This document shows positions 5,061 to 5,479 of a stretch of DNA of 5,479 nt, one piece after another. The position numbers were made by a program, and so were the translations under genes. Numbering within the stretch: the first letter of the stretch is position 1; each line of letters opens with the position of its first letter. The stretch covers positions 1 to 5,479 of the forward strand of contig JAHKLF010000113.1 in assembly GCA_029856615.1 (NCBI GenBank), given 5' to 3'. The stretch comes from Candidatus Njordarchaeota archaeon (lineage in GTDB: Archaea; Asgardarchaeota; Njordarchaeia; Njordarchaeales; Njordarchaeaceae). A model generated the notes under the pieces. That model had not been told where the DNA came from. It worked only from the letters and a program-made list of their open reading frames with translations, and did not search any database.

Positions 5061-5479
5061 ATGCGATTCCTCTCACCCGATGAGCGACGAAAATTATTAT
5101 TAAAAACACCTCAAATGTTCTCTAGACTAATAGTAGCGGGAATACCCATTTTTTCCTTACTTAAGAAAAAAGCTTTGATAGTAGGAGCGGGCGGATTAGG
5201 AGTTATTGTAGCAGAGATTTTAGCACGTTCTGGTATTGGTGAGATGTACATAATTGATCGGGATATCGTCAGAGAAGAAAACTTTAATAGACTTGGTTAT
5301 TTTAGAGAAGACATAGGTCGTCCCAAGGCCCATGCGTTAGCAGAGAAAATTAAGCACCTCAGAAACAGTAAGGATGTACCTCCAGAATTTCATATAAAAA
5401 TTAGATCATTTAATGTTGATATCGTAGGATGGGATAGATTAGAAGCTCTAATTAAAGAAGCAGACATAATCTTTTCATG
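5061..5479 (+). CDS. E1-like ubiquitin-activating enzyme (ThiF/UBA5-like), 3' part missing
   Basis: The first 139 residues are visible. E1 enzymes adenylate the C-terminal glycine of a ubiquitin-like protein. The Rossmann nucleotide site is GAGGLG (42-47), with IIDRD (64-68) following, the E1 motif N-x-N-R as NFNRL (74-78) with R77, and IGRPKA (85-90) with K89; all are expected in an active adenylation domain. Several details match eukaryotic UBA5 rather than MoeB/ThiF/UbaA: FSRL before the first strand (20-23), AEILARSGIGE (51-61, UBA5 AEMLTRCGIGK), and NRL where MoeB/ThiF has NRQ. The later SFNVDIVGWDRLEALI (116-131) sits where UBA5 has its YNIT block. The catalytic cysteine and zinc cysteines lie beyond the window. 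It follows the JAMM gene without a gap. The UBA5 affinity is my reading of motifs from memory, not an alignment. Confidence 0.88.
   Translation, partial: MRFLSPDERRKLLLKTPQMFSRLIVAGIPIFSLLKKKALIVGAGGLGVIVAEILARSGIGEMYIIDRDIVREENFNRLGYFREDIGRPKAHALAEKIKHLRNSKDVPPEFHIKIRSFNVDIVGWDRLEALIKEADIIFS

Overview
The window looks archaeal, most likely from the Thermoproteota/TACK side, though no marker here fixes the lineage. The evidence is AT-rich DNA, a gene of the mainly archaeal adenosine-specific kinase family, short Shine-Dalgarno signals of the GGTG and GAGG type, a TATA-like box about 25 nt ahead of one gene, and a HEPN/MNT-type pair. I recognised no tRNA, rRNA, CRISPR array or insertion sequence.

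Left part (1-1888, minus strand): three genes read leftwards. They encode a xylose-isomerase-like TIM-barrel protein, an adenosine-specific kinase family protein, and a class I/II PLP aminotransferase that runs off the left edge. They may form one loose transcription unit. Centre (1956-2843, plus): a GalU-like sugar-1-phosphate nucleotidyltransferase, divergent from the TIM-barrel gene.

Middle (2988-3995): a MNT-fold protein (plus) and a HepT/DUF86 HEPN protein (minus) converge with 16 bp between them. The MNT protein lacks the catalytic GS and aspartate signature. The HEPN protein keeps R-x4-H but has Lys where the tyrosine accepting AMP normally sits. The pair therefore seems to have lost the AMPylation chemistry on both sides. 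Upstream of the HEPN gene lies a start-less open stretch encoding a CPKC-type zinc knuckle, whose stop overlaps an internal HEPN ATG.

Right part (4062-5479, plus): a JAMM/JAB isopeptidase-type protein with a complete metal motif and a long C-terminal extension. The extension contains a segment that reads like a ubiquitin-like beta-grasp fold, then an amphipathic helix. The next gene abuts it (TAA immediately followed by ATG) and encodes an E1-like adenylating enzyme cut by the right edge. Its visible part resembles the UBA5 (UFM1-activating) branch more than MoeB/ThiF. Together they suggest an archaeal ubiquitin-like conjugation/deconjugation operon, the most interesting item in the window. 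No E2, E3 or free modifier gene is visible, and they could lie beyond the right edge.
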